Positions 1-9,400 of a stretch of 64,000 bases of DNA are shown here, piece after piece. The notes under the pieces are model-generated. The model was not told where the DNA came from. It worked only from the letters and a program-made list of their open reading frames with translations, and made no database searches. This stretch comes from Bacteroidales bacterium (lineage in GTDB: Bacteria > Bacteroidota > Bacteroidia > Bacteroidales > Lentimicrobiaceae). Made by a program: the position numbers and the translations under genes. Positions within the stretch are counted from its first letter, which is position 1. Each line of letters begins with the position of its first letter. The stretch lies in the NCBI GenBank assembly GCA_016705005.1, contig JADIZB010000001.1:744001-808000 (forward strand), in the 5' to 3' direction.

Positions 1-1940
1 TAAACATGGCAGGTAGTCGGCAGCATTTCAACACGATAAGTGGCTCCCCGCGGACTCCTCCTTCCGTCAACTGCATCGAAGAAGGACTCGAACACGTCGT
101 TTACATGCCTGTCGGCAGCTTCGTCGTCGTTTCCGTACTTGGGTGTCTTATAGATCAGTTGCGCCAGTTCCCGGTCAAAGCCTGAAAAATCTTCCTTCAT
201 CATTGCCAGTAGTTTCTCCATCGAAAATCGTTTGGTTTCAAAAACATTAACCCTGATTGATGCAAAGCAATCCGTCATGGTACCCAATCCGACACCCTGA
301 ATATAGCTGGTATTATATCTGGCTCCTCCGGCATTGTAATCTGTACCGTTAACAATACAATCTTCAGTGATGGCAGAAAGGAAAGGTGCCGGCATTTGTC
401 CTGCCCAGATTTGCTCGATGAGATTGCTTCCTGAAATCTTGATATTGATAAAATGCTGAAGCATCACCCGATAAGCGGAAATCAGGGATTCAATGTTCCG
501 GAAATCTCCCGGGTCGCCCGTTGCGGGGCCCAGCTGAATTCCTGTTAAGGGATCCACCCCATTGTTGAGGGTCAGTTCCAGTATTTTTGGCATGTTGAAA
601 TATCCTGTAAGGATATAGGCTTCAGTACCAAAAGCGCCGGCCTCCACACAGCCTGATGCTCCACCCCTTCGGGCATCTTCGGCTGTTTTCCCCTGCCGCA
701 TCAGCTCTTTAACAATTGCATCGGTGTTGAAAACGGAAGGTTGTCCGAAACCTGTTTTGATGATCCTGGCGGCCCGGTGTATCAAACGGTCAGGGTTTTT
801 TTGGCTGAGCTGAACCATAGACCCTGGTTGCAAAAGGCGCATTTCTTCAATAACATCCAGGATCAGAAAGCTGAGCTCGTTTGTAGCATCAGTACCGTCG
901 GATTTCAGGCCGCCAACATTGATCAGGCAAAAATCGGTATAGGTATTGCTCTCTTGCGCGGTCACGCCGACTTTAGGGGGAGCCGGATGGTTGTTGAACT
1001 TAATCCAGAATGCCTGGAGGAGTTCCTTTGCCCTTTCTGTGGTAAGAGAACCATCGGCAAGGCCCTTTTCATAAAAGGGCAGCAGGTGCTGGTCAAGACG
1101 GCCCGGATTGAAGGAATCCCATGGATTCAATTCGGTGATCACACCAACATGGATAAACCAATAATGCTGAAGAGCTTCGTGAAACGTTTCGGGAGCCTGT
1201 GCCGGAACTTTACGGCAAACGGAGATCATATCCAGCAAGTCATTCTGCCTGTCCCGATTTTCCTCTTCTGCGAGGAGTTCCTTAAGCGCTTTGGCATATC
1301 TCTCCGCAAAAACAATCAAAGCTTCGCACGCATATCGCATACCGGTCAGTTCTTCCGATCTTGACAAGGCTTTGCCATCGTTCAGGAAGTCAATCCGGGC
1401 AATTGCTTCATCAATTTCCCTGATCAGATCATTCATCCCTTTTGTGAATAAACCTTCACCGGCAACGGTATGACCCGGAGCCCTCTGCTCCATAAATTCT
1501 GTGAAAACACCTGCTGAATAAGCTTTTTTCCATTCATCGGGAAGTATCCTGAACATTCTGTCGCGTATGCTCCGGCCCGACCAGAAAGGAATGATTTCAT
1601 CCTGGTATATCCTGTAGGTCTCCTGATCTACTTTATAGGAAACCTTCGGCCGGGTATCAAGTATTTCAAGGTCTTTCAGGGAATGAACACAGACTTCAGG
1701 GTAGGTAGGGACTTCTTTGGGTGCCGGGCCCCTTTCCCCTAAGATCAGCTCATTTTTACCTATATAAAGCTTCTTATTCTGAAGCAGATGCAATAAAGCC
1801 ATACCCCTTTGGACAGGAACCGGAAATCCGGCAGTTTCGGGTTCCCTGTAAAAACGGGTAATCAGATCAGCCCGTTCCGGAGAAATCCTGTTGATTGCCT
1901 TAAGGCTATCTTCACGAAGTTTTTCTATCCTCTTATTCAT
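1..1940 (-). CDS. hypD: Glycyl radical enzyme, probable trans-4-hydroxy-L-proline dehydratase (partial, C-terminus off window)
   Basis: The reading frame is open from an ATG at 1940 to the left edge, giving 646 codons without a stop, so the end of the protein, including the glycyl radical loop, lies outside the window. The thiyl cysteine sits in a GCVE motif with Cys near residue 431, close to the position I recall for Clostridioides difficile HypD (434). Other segments resembling HypD are APGHTV, WDSFNPGRLDQ, NNHPAPPKVG, LTGYFNMPKILELTLNNG and GGARYNTSYIQGVG. HypD removes water from hydroxyproline to give pyrroline-5-carboxylate, which a reductase turns into proline. The GCVE motif is shared with other dehydratases and choline lyase, so the substrate is inferred from overall resemblance. 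The activase gene lies 59 bp upstream in the same direction. Confidence 0.82.
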   Translation of the reverse strand, partial: MNKRIEKLREDSLKAINRISPERADLITRFYREPETAGFPVPVQRGMALLHLLQNKKLYIGKNELILGERGPAPKEVPTYPEVCVHSLKDLEILDTRPKVSYKVDQETYRIYQDEIIPFWSGRSIRDRMFRILPDEWKKAYSAGVFTEFMEQRAPGHTVAGEGLFTKGMNDLIREIDEAIARIDFLNDGKALSRSEELTGMRYACEALIVFAERYAKALKELLAEEENRDRQNDLLDMISVCRKVPAQAPETFHEALQHYWFIHVGVITELNPWDSFNPGRLDQHLLPFYEKGLADGSLTTERAKELLQAFWIKFNNHPAPPKVGVTAQESNTYTDFCLINVGGLKSDGTDATNELSFLILDVIEEMRLLQPGSMVQLSQKNPDRLIHRAARIIKTGFGQPSVFNTDAIVKELMRQGKTAEDARRGGASGCVEAGAFGTEAYILTGYFNMPKILELTLNNGVDPLTGIQLGPATGDPGDFRNIESLISAYRVMLQHFINIKISGSNLIEQIWAGQMPAPFLSAITEDCIVNGTDYNAGGARYNTSYIQGVGLGTMTDCFASIRVNVFETKRFSMEKLLAMMKEDFSGFDRELAQLIYKTPKYGNDDEAADRHVNDVFESFFDAVDGRRSPRGATYRVEMLPTTCHV

Positions 1941-1999
1941 GTGATTTTGCTTTCGTAATATCAGCTAAATTCTATCATCCGCCCGGTGTTTCACCTCAA

Positions 2000-2794
2000 C
2001 TACCCGCCAATGCTCAATTCAAATCCCTTGTTTCTGAAAAAATCAGCAGCAGTAGAAACCTCCCGGGAGTCAGGTTCCCTAACACCCTCCATTTTAAATT
2101 CGATGCCCAACCTTGTGTATTTGTGAGCAGCGTAATGATGGTAAGGCAAAAGATCAATCCGGATAAGGTTATTCAATCCGCTTATTATTTCTGCCATTTT
2201 TGCATAAACCTTCACTGCCATATTGAATCCGGGAACCAGGGGTATCCTGATAATGACCGGCTTATCCGACATAACTTCCGAACGCAGGTTTCTGAGTATA
2301 GGCTCAAGAGGTCCGCCTGTAAATTCCTGGTGCAGATCAGCATCAGTGTGTTTCAGGTCGAAAAGAATCATATCCGTTTCCTTCACTACCGATGCAAAAT
2401 CTTCCGACCCTGCAAATCCGCTTGTATCAATGGCTGTATGGATATTGTTTCCCTTCATCAATCTGATGCATTCCAACACAAAAGATGGCTGCATTAAAGG
2501 CTCTCCACCGGTGAAGGTCGCTCCACCACCGGATTCCTCAAAAAAAACCCTGCTTTTCAACACTTCGTCCAGAACTTCTGCAGGAGTAACTGATTTCCCT
2601 GTAATTTCAGGCATCATTATTAATTTATCACCAACCCGTTTCTCAACTATAGTTTCATGAGGTAGCATATCATGACTCTCCGGATTATGACACCATCGGC
2701 AGCGAAGAGAACAACCCTTCAAAAAAACTGCCGTCCGGATGCCAGGTCCGTCATGCACCGAAAAATGCCGTATGTCAAACACATAGCCGTTCAT
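2000..2794 (-). CDS. Radical SAM glycyl-radical-enzyme activating protein
   Basis: A 264-residue radical SAM protein that should abstract hydrogen from the glycine of the adjacent glycyl radical enzyme. The N-terminus reads FDIRHFSVHDGPGIRT, followed by the cluster motif CSLRCRWC (Cx3Cx2C), and then TFTGGEPLMQ. I chose the ATG at 2794 because the family normally starts a few residues before the FDIRHFS segment; an in-frame start at 2872 would add 26 unrelated residues. Unlike many activases, the stretch between the CxxxCxxC motif and GGEPL is short and carries no extra cysteines, so the ferredoxin-like insert with two further [4Fe-4S] clusters is missing. It probably forms an operon with the dehydratase downstream. 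Confidence 0.85.
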   Translation of the reverse strand: MNGYVFDIRHFSVHDGPGIRTAVFLKGCSLRCRWCHNPESHDMLPHETIVEKRVGDKLIMMPEITGKSVTPAEVLDEVLKSRVFFEESGGGATFTGGEPLMQPSFVLECIRLMKGNNIHTAIDTSGFAGSEDFASVVKETDMILFDLKHTDADLHQEFTGGPLEPILRNLRSEVMSDKPVIIRIPLVPGFNMAVKVYAKMAEIISGLNNLIRIDLLPYHHYAAHKYTRLGIEFKMEGVREPDSREVSTAADFFRNKGFELSIGG

Positions 2795-2973
2795 AGCAGA
2801 ACAAACTGTAACCAAATTTAATAAACTAAAGGTAAAGGAAACCTCCTGAGACGAATTCAGGAATTGAACCAATACAGGTTGCTAGCACAACCAGCACTCG
2901 TATAGCCCCCGGCCGAAGCAATGATAGAGATTAGAATATGACCTGACCTTTTTCATGGGGACATTGTTTTATA

Positions 2974-3004
2974 CAAAAGTACAGTGAAACAATCAATATG
3001 TCAA
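2974..3004 (-). promoter_or_regulatory. Bacteroidota-type promoter for the activase/dehydratase operon
   Basis: Read on the minus strand, an exact TAnnTTTG box (TACTTTTG, 2981-2974) lies 20 bp downstream of a TTG (3004-3002), the spacing expected for the Bacteroidota primary sigma factor. Transcription would start near 2968, leaving a leader of about 170 nt before the ATG at 2794. Confidence 0.5.
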
Positions 3005-3401
3005 TACTTTCAACATCTGGTCTGTAATTTGGAAACGATCTGAACATGCTTGAAAATAATTCCCATAATTAATACAATTATTCGTTGCGAAAAAGAATAT
3101 GAATTTCTTTATGCCCGAGGACTCCGGCTGCATTTACAAATTTCGGGCAAAATTCTGTTGTAAAATGAGGATTTGATCAAATGAACCGATGCCACATTTT
3201 TGAATATTTCATGTTTTTTTTATGAAACAACAAGTATTGCTACAACAACAAATAATTTTCAACGAGGAAAAATCACTTTTATATCATTGATTTATTGTCG
3301 TTTACAATCATCGTAATTCACTTCGTCGAAGTTCTTCAATAGCGCTCCATCTTACGAATGCAATTCATCAGATGGTGTATTATGTAAAATATTTTTCCAC
3401 C

Positions 3402-3409
3402 TATATTTG
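3402..3409 (+). promoter_or_regulatory. -7 box for the TPR sensor kinase
   Basis: TATATTTG is an exact TAnnTTTG match. Its last G is also the G of a possible GTG start codon at 3409, so a transcript from this promoter would begin after that codon. This argues for translation from the ATG at 3430. No clear -33 element is visible. Confidence 0.4.
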
Positions 3410-3429
3410 TGAAGAAATCTTCAGGATTT

Positions 3430-5583
3430 ATGCCTAAATGGTTGCTTATTACCGCATTGTTACTGACAACCTGTGTTGCCGGCGCACAGAATGCTGCAAT
3501 CATTGATAGTTTGGAAAAGGAATTAAAAAGTTCCACGGGTGTCTCAAGAACGGATGTTCTTATCGAACTGGGTTGGGAACTCAAGTACAGGAATCCTGAC
3601 AGTTCAACCCGTCTGACTGAGGCAGCCCTCTCCCTGGCCAAAGCTCAATCTTATACCAAAGGCCTGGCCCTTGCAAACAGGAATATGGCTGCCATTCTGA
3701 TTATTCAGGGTAAAAGCAGGGAAGGTCTGGCATATGCCGAAAAGGCCCTCGATTACATTAAAAGCACTTCGGATGACTTTCAGAAGGGAAAGATTCTGAA
3801 CCTGCTCGGGATTATCCACCGGGATTTAAAAAATTATAAAAATGCACTCAATTTTCAAAATCAATCCCTGCTGATTTTCAGGCAATTGAAAGATACTTTT
3901 GAGCTGGCCGGCAATCTGAATAACCTTGGATTGATATATAAACAATTGGGAAACAGGGAGGAGGCCCTTCGTTTATATCTCGAAGTATTTGAAATTGAAC
4001 AAAGAAAGAAGAATGCTTCCGGAATATCGAGAACATCGAATAATCTGGCGGCTATTTATCAGGAAATCGGGAAGTTTGAACTGGCTGAAAGAATGTATAA
4101 ACTTAGCATACAGACAGCTCATGATGCTCAAAACTTACAGTTTGAGGCAGCGTCTATTCATGGATTGGGTTTATTATATCAGCAAAACAATCTCCCTGAT
4201 AAGGCAATTCACGAATATAAAAAAGCCATAGAAATTAACAAAAAGGCCGGCTTTTATGAATTTCTGGGTAACAATCTTGTTCAGCTTGCCGGAGTCTATG
4301 AAACCATTGGGAATTACAACGAAGCGCTTACTACTTTCAGAGATGCGCTGGAAGTTTATATATCTATTGATAGCCCCTGGCAACAGGCGGTTGCCCTGAA
4401 TGGCATGTCTGTTCAGCAAAGAAACCTCCGGAACTATCCGAAAGCAAAAGAACTGGCAGAACAGGCGCACGTCATTGCTGATTCGCTCAAAGATATCAAT
4501 TCGCTGGCCATCATTCACCTGAATCTTTATAAAATAAACAAAGAAACCGGATTACAAAGCAAAGCACTCGGACATCTTGAAGAGTATCTGATATTATATG
4601 ACAGCATCAAAATCAGTGAAAATTCCCAGTTACTTGAAGAAATACAGACCCGTTATGAGGTTAAGAACATCGAAGCTGATAACTCCAGATTAAAGGCTGA
4701 AAATCTTTATCAGTTGCAGGTAATAAGAAGCCAGCGTGTTGCTGCTGCCGGCATTATACTGGCTTTTATCCTGATTTCTGTCCTGGCCATTGCAATTTCA
4801 CTGGGCCGCAAAAGATTGAGAAAAGCCAACAATGAACTGATCCGTAAAAATGAAGAAATTCTTAAACAATCGGAGCTTCTTCATGCGTCGAATGCGACCA
4901 AGGACAAATTATTCTCAATTATTGCCCATGACATCCGCAACCCTTTTGCTGCCCTTCTGAACCTGTCAGAGATGCTGAATGAAGAAGTGGATACTGCCGA
5001 TAAGGAAACCCTCAGGTTTTATGCCAACAACATCCACCAGTCTGCAAGCAATACGTTTCAGTTACTCGACAACCTTTTATACTGGTCCAAGTCGCAAAGG
5101 GGTACCATCGAACTGAAACCTGAAGAGTGCAACCTGAACAAAATAACTGCGGAAGTATTCAGTACTGCTCAGGCCGGAGCCCTCGAAAACAACATTTCGC
5201 TAAACAATGAAATATATCCGGAAACCAGCCTGAGGACAGATATGACATTGCTGCGCATTGTTTTGGGCAACCTGATCGGGAATGCAGTGAAGTTTAACAA
5301 CCCCGGCGGAAGTATAACTGTTTCATCATCCACTGAGCAAGATAAAATAATCATCCTGATAAAAGATACAGGTAAGGGTATCGCTCCTGAAAGGATAAAT
5401 CAAATCTTCGACAAGGAGGAATCATTCCAACCCTCTGGCAGCCGGACCAAGAATGGAACCGGACTGGGTCTGATTCTTTGCCGTGATTTTGTTGAGAAAC
5501 TGGGTGGAGATATTCAGATTGCAAGCGAAGTCGGGCAAGGAACAGAGTTCACCATCCGGTTGCCACTGGAAAAAAAGGAATAA
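3430..5583 (+). CDS. TPR-repeat sensor histidine kinase
   Basis: About 717 residues. A signal peptide (MPKWLLITALLLTTCVAGAQ) is followed by roughly 350 residues of TPR repeats, a coiled coil, one membrane segment near residue 445 (VAAAGIILAFILISVLAIAI), a HisKA domain with the phospho-acceptor histidine in SIIAHDIRNPF, and a HATPase_c domain with an N box (GNLIGNAVKFNN), DTGKGI and GTGLGL. The layout implies a periplasmic TPR sensor and a cytoplasmic kinase. There is no receiver domain and no partner response regulator next to it. The start is set at ATG 3430 because the upstream GTG at 3409 overlaps the predicted promoter. Its signal is unknown. Confidence 0.88.
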   Translation: MPKWLLITALLLTTCVAGAQNAAIIDSLEKELKSSTGVSRTDVLIELGWELKYRNPDSSTRLTEAALSLAKAQSYTKGLALANRNMAAILIIQGKSREGLAYAEKALDYIKSTSDDFQKGKILNLLGIIHRDLKNYKNALNFQNQSLLIFRQLKDTFELAGNLNNLGLIYKQLGNREEALRLYLEVFEIEQRKKNASGISRTSNNLAAIYQEIGKFELAERMYKLSIQTAHDAQNLQFEAASIHGLGLLYQQNNLPDKAIHEYKKAIEINKKAGFYEFLGNNLVQLAGVYETIGNYNEALTTFRDALEVYISIDSPWQQAVALNGMSVQQRNLRNYPKAKELAEQAHVIADSLKDINSLAIIHLNLYKINKETGLQSKALGHLEEYLILYDSIKISENSQLLEEIQTRYEVKNIEADNSRLKAENLYQLQVIRSQRVAAAGIILAFILISVLAIAISLGRKRLRKANNELIRKNEEILKQSELLHASNATKDKLFSIIAHDIRNPFAALLNLSEMLNEEVDTADKETLRFYANNIHQSASNTFQLLDNLLYWSKSQRGTIELKPEECNLNKITAEVFSTAQAGALENNISLNNEIYPETSLRTDMTLLRIVLGNLIGNAVKFNNPGGSITVSSSTEQDKIIILIKDTGKGIAPERINQIFDKEESFQPSGSRTKNGTGLGLILCRDFVEKLGGDIQIASEVGQGTEFTIRLPLEKKE

Positions 5584-5636
5584 TCCGGATCAATCATGTC
5601 TTTGACTATTTTTACAGGGTTATATTTCTCCTTCCT

Positions 5637-6335
5637 ATGATGCTGCTGTTTATTTCTGTATTACCTGTGATCATTATCCTCATATATATTTACTACAAAG
5701 ACAAATACGAAAAAGAGCCGCTGGGTTTATTGCTTAAAGCCTTTCTTGGGGGAATTCTGTCAGCTGTTGCAACATTACTCCTGTTCCTCCCCTTTAACGA
5801 TTTCGGTATGGAGGCAGATAATATTGTGGCGGGAGCTTTGATAAAAGCATTTGGTTGGGCTGCAGTTCCGGAAGAGGCATTAAAATTTATTTTTCTGTAC
5901 TGGATAATATGGAAAAACCACAACTTCAATGAATATTATGACGGAATAGTGTATGCTGTTTCGGTCTCACTGGGATTTGCCTGCCTTGAAAATGTACTTT
6001 ATGTTACACAGCATGGGATTACTGTGGGTATAACCAGGGCGTTTCTTTCTGTACCGGCCCATGCTTTGTTCGGAGTGGCGATGGGATACTATCTTTCTCT
6101 GGCCAGGTTTACACACACCAACACATCGCTGAACCTGTTCAAAAGCCTGTTCTATGCAATCCTTTTGCATGGAATCTATGACTTCCTGATCTTTCTGTTT
6201 GCTGATTCGGCAGGTTATTCACCATTGCTTTCACTGGCACTGGTGATAGTCTTTTTTATTTTTGTGGCTGTTCTCTGGCGTTCCGGCTTACGAAAGATTA
6301 ACAGGCACATTCAGTTATCCGTTTTCAGAGGATAA
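5637..6335 (+). CDS. PrsW-family intramembrane protease
   Basis: A 232-residue, mostly hydrophobic protein with about seven or eight membrane segments. Conserved PrsW features are the EEALKF motif (two glutamates, near residue 80), the segment YDGIVYAVSVSLGFACLEN, the segment ALFGVAMGYY, and LHGIYDFL near the end. In Bacillus subtilis, PrsW cuts an anti-sigma factor inside the membrane; the substrate here is unknown and no anti-sigma gene is adjacent. It starts 53 bp after the sensor kinase stop and may be cotranscribed with it. The end of the gene faces the convergent secreted-protein gene, with a hairpin in between. Confidence 0.82.
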   Translation: MMLLFISVLPVIIILIYIYYKDKYEKEPLGLLLKAFLGGILSAVATLLLFLPFNDFGMEADNIVAGALIKAFGWAAVPEEALKFIFLYWIIWKNHNFNEYYDGIVYAVSVSLGFACLENVLYVTQHGITVGITRAFLSVPAHALFGVAMGYYLSLARFTHTNTSLNLFKSLFYAILLHGIYDFLIFLFADSAGYSPLLSLALVIVFFIFVAVLWRSGLRKINRHIQLSVFRG

Positions 6336-6370
6336 GCAACAAGGTTTTCAATTTTAAGTCTGATATTTCA

Positions 6371-6405
6371 TAAAAACCGGATGCTGCTATATAGGCAGCA
6401 TCCGG
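6371..6405 (-). terminator. Rho-independent terminator of the 1512-residue secreted protein gene
   Basis: A perfect 11-bp inverted repeat CCGGATGCTGC (6377-6387) / GCAGCATCCGG (6395-6405) with a 7-nt loop. On the minus strand it is followed by TTTTTA (6376-6371), so it should end transcription of the leftward gene. It may also slow readthrough from the convergent PrsW gene. Confidence 0.75.
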
Positions 6406-6445
6406 CAACTTATCCGCATTAACCCCAATCGGTTCGTTAGAAAAA

Positions 6446-9400
6446 CTAGTTCACAAGTAGTTTATAGCGTTTCACCCCTGCAGAGCTTGTTACAACAAGC
6501 AACCAGGATCCCCTGGCAAATTTGGTTACATCTAACTGATAGGCATCAGAATCTATTTTAATTGAAGCAAACAACCTGCCATCCATAGCATACACAGCCA
6601 GATCTGCTTTGTCAGATCCGGAAATGGTGACTACATCAGATGCAGGATTAGGGTACACCTTCAATTCCGGAGCGGCAACATAGGTATTGCTTACATAAAC
6701 GTAGTCAAGTATGTTTGAGAATGACCATTCCGATTCACCGTTTGTGTAAATGGCCTTTAATGCATACACATACTTCCCGCTGAACATAGGAGGCCAGTTC
6801 TGATCTGTAAACTCATTGGTTGTTAATGGCTCCTCGTTCAACAATGGCCAGGTTTCAGCATTGCTCACATCAGACAAAAGCCCCATACTGATGTTGTAGG
6901 CATTTACCGATCTTCCGGATATGCGGTCACCCGGTTCAACCATAACATTGGTATGAATAAGGAAAGCACCCTGCTCACCGGTCAAATCGGATAAACGCTG
7001 GAATGACCCGTCCGGATAACGGTAATAGGCATAATCCGGCGTAGTCGTTGTGGTGTCGAAGGCAAGAAATGTTGATTGTGCAAACAAGCCACTCCAGCTG
7101 ATCATCACATAATAGTTGCCCTGAAGTGTAATATTAGGAATATCAATATTCAGCCATTCATCAAGGCCCGACAAAAACGCTTCACTGCTGACAACGATCT
7201 TATTCTGAGCATCGAAAACATCCAGTCGCATGATCTGCTGTGTATTTAGCCCGTATCCTGCCCAGTAAATATCGAAACCCGTAACCGTTGAAACCTCTTC
7301 TATCGGGAGAAAATTCCCCAGCCATACTTCTTCGTTTGGTTCACCGGCATATCCGTTCTCGTTTATGCCGTCATCAAAAGCCAGAACTGTTTGTGCTGAT
7401 TCGGATGGTACCGACCAGTGAATTACAGCCTGTTCAGTTTCAGGCTGCGCAACCACTGCGAACGGAATCAGCATGGTTTCAGTTAAAACTATATCGCCCA
7501 GATCGAGGTCTGAATCTGATACAACAACTTCATCGGTATAGATGTCGTACCCATCAGCATCAATGGTAAGGAGGTAGGTCTGGAAACTATATACGCCTCC
7601 AATGGTAAAATCACCGTTAGCATCTGTGGTTGAAGTAAAATCACTGTAACCGGTAAGGTTAATCACGGCACCGGCAATTCCGGTACCCGGGTCGTTATCA
7701 CCGGTTATATTTCCTGTTACATTCACCAATTCAAGCAGCCCCAGTGTAAAATCAAGGTCTGTATTAACACCCTGGCTTACTCCCAAAGGCTGGCTCACCG
7801 GCATATATTCAAATTTATCAGCAGTAGCCGAAAATTCACCTGCAGGCACAAACGGCATTTCATAATTCCCTGCGGCATCGGTATAAGCAGTGATGTTAAG
7901 ATCGTTTACCACAACCCTGGCTCCTTCAATCGGTGCACCACCCAGTTCACTTACCGTGCCGGAGGCCAGGCCGAGATGATCATTGAATACAAACCTGATA
8001 TTGGGATTGATGTTGGTGCTCATCCCTCCGGTTGCCGGAGGATTGTAAGGATCAGGAATTTCAACATCACTTGCTGTAACCAGCGTAGACATCTGCATCG
8101 AACCGTACCCGTAATAATTCTGATCCGGCCGGCTATGATCACCGATCTTTTCGGTCATGATAATCAGGTTTTTTGAACCATCACTGTAATTAAATGGGGT
8201 CTGAAAAGGAATATAAACCGCATGTTTGCCTTCCGGGATGCTGAGTAATCCATCGTAAACCAGTGTCATTTCCGTTGCCGGAATCCATGTCATTAAATTC
8301 AGGGTATCCGTTTCACCCATCCAGATACGAACAGGCGCATCCTGTTCATCTGCTTTAAAATAGTATTCGTAGCCGATGCCGAAAATCACTCCTGTGCGGT
8401 TTATTTCAGCACTTGCATAGATGGTTTCCGAAAGACTCTTTTTCACGCTGAATTCAATCGGCCAGTTGGCAAAAATGATGTCTTCCCCGACATTTACAAT
8501 TTCTGACTCACCGGCCAGTCCGTGCAGATTGATGGTCCGGCCGGTATTGTTAACCGGATATTCATCGGCAGCGTATTCAATTATTGCATAAACAGGGAAT
8601 TGATCTATCGCATCGAATGTGTAGGTAAAATCATACGTTTGTTCGGTGAAACTTGCAATTTCGTTGCCCGGAATTGAATATAATTCCTCAGGAGAATTTC
8701 CACCCCTCATCAGTTTAACATTGTAGACGCCTGCCGGAATATTCATAAGCCCGTCATTCCGGATGGTCTGGCTGAAACTTACCTGCTCCCCGACATTGTA
8801 AAATTCATTCCCTTCGAATGCCTTGGCTTTCAGGTCAAAATCATCGGAATAAACGGTAATTCCTGATCCGATTACCTGGTCAAGATGCACACTTCCTGAG
8901 AAAGAGTAGGGGTCAGTCACATTCACAAAAAAACCGATGCGTCCAATGCCGGCATACGCTGAGAGGTCAATCTCGAAGAGGTCATAGCTGAAGGTATTGA
9001 GCGGAATGTTCTGAATATAACTCCAGATTCCGGTGGATTCATCGAGCCAGTACAGGTCCATATTCCCGACCCACCACATGGTTGTTTTTGCAGCAAATGA
9101 AATGATCCCTCCGTCTTCAACCTGAAGCCGCGGAGTTACCAGGGTATCGGATTGATTGTAGGCAAAGAAAGCCTGGGCATTGAAATTCCCGTTCGACGGG
9201 TCTGTTGATCTGCCCCACATTCCGCCATGTCTCCAGTTTTCAGGTGGAAACATCTCCGCTTCAAAATCTTCGTAAAACGATCCAAACGGATAAACCGGCT
9301 TCTCAATGGTAATAAAATTATTCGGATCAATGCCCTGATCCTCTGGTACGCTAGCTTCAATCAGGTAGTCACCGGCTTCGGTTGGTGTCCATGGAAGGGA

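Larger units (their letters stand above)
2795..3429. other. Divergent intergenic region
   Basis: About 635 bp of AT-rich sequence between the leftward activase and the rightward sensor kinase. It holds the two candidate promoters at 2974-3004 and 3402-3409. I see no further convincing ORF, repeat or RNA gene in it. Confidence 0.5.

Noticed and set aside
741..1473. Rightward open frames over the left edge
   Set aside because: They run antisense to the glycyl radical enzyme, whose motifs are unambiguous on the minus strand.
3319..3331. Palindrome ACTTCG-T-CGAAGT before the sensor kinase gene
   Set aside because: It is short and isolated, with no second copy and no fixed relation to the promoter box, so chance is as likely.
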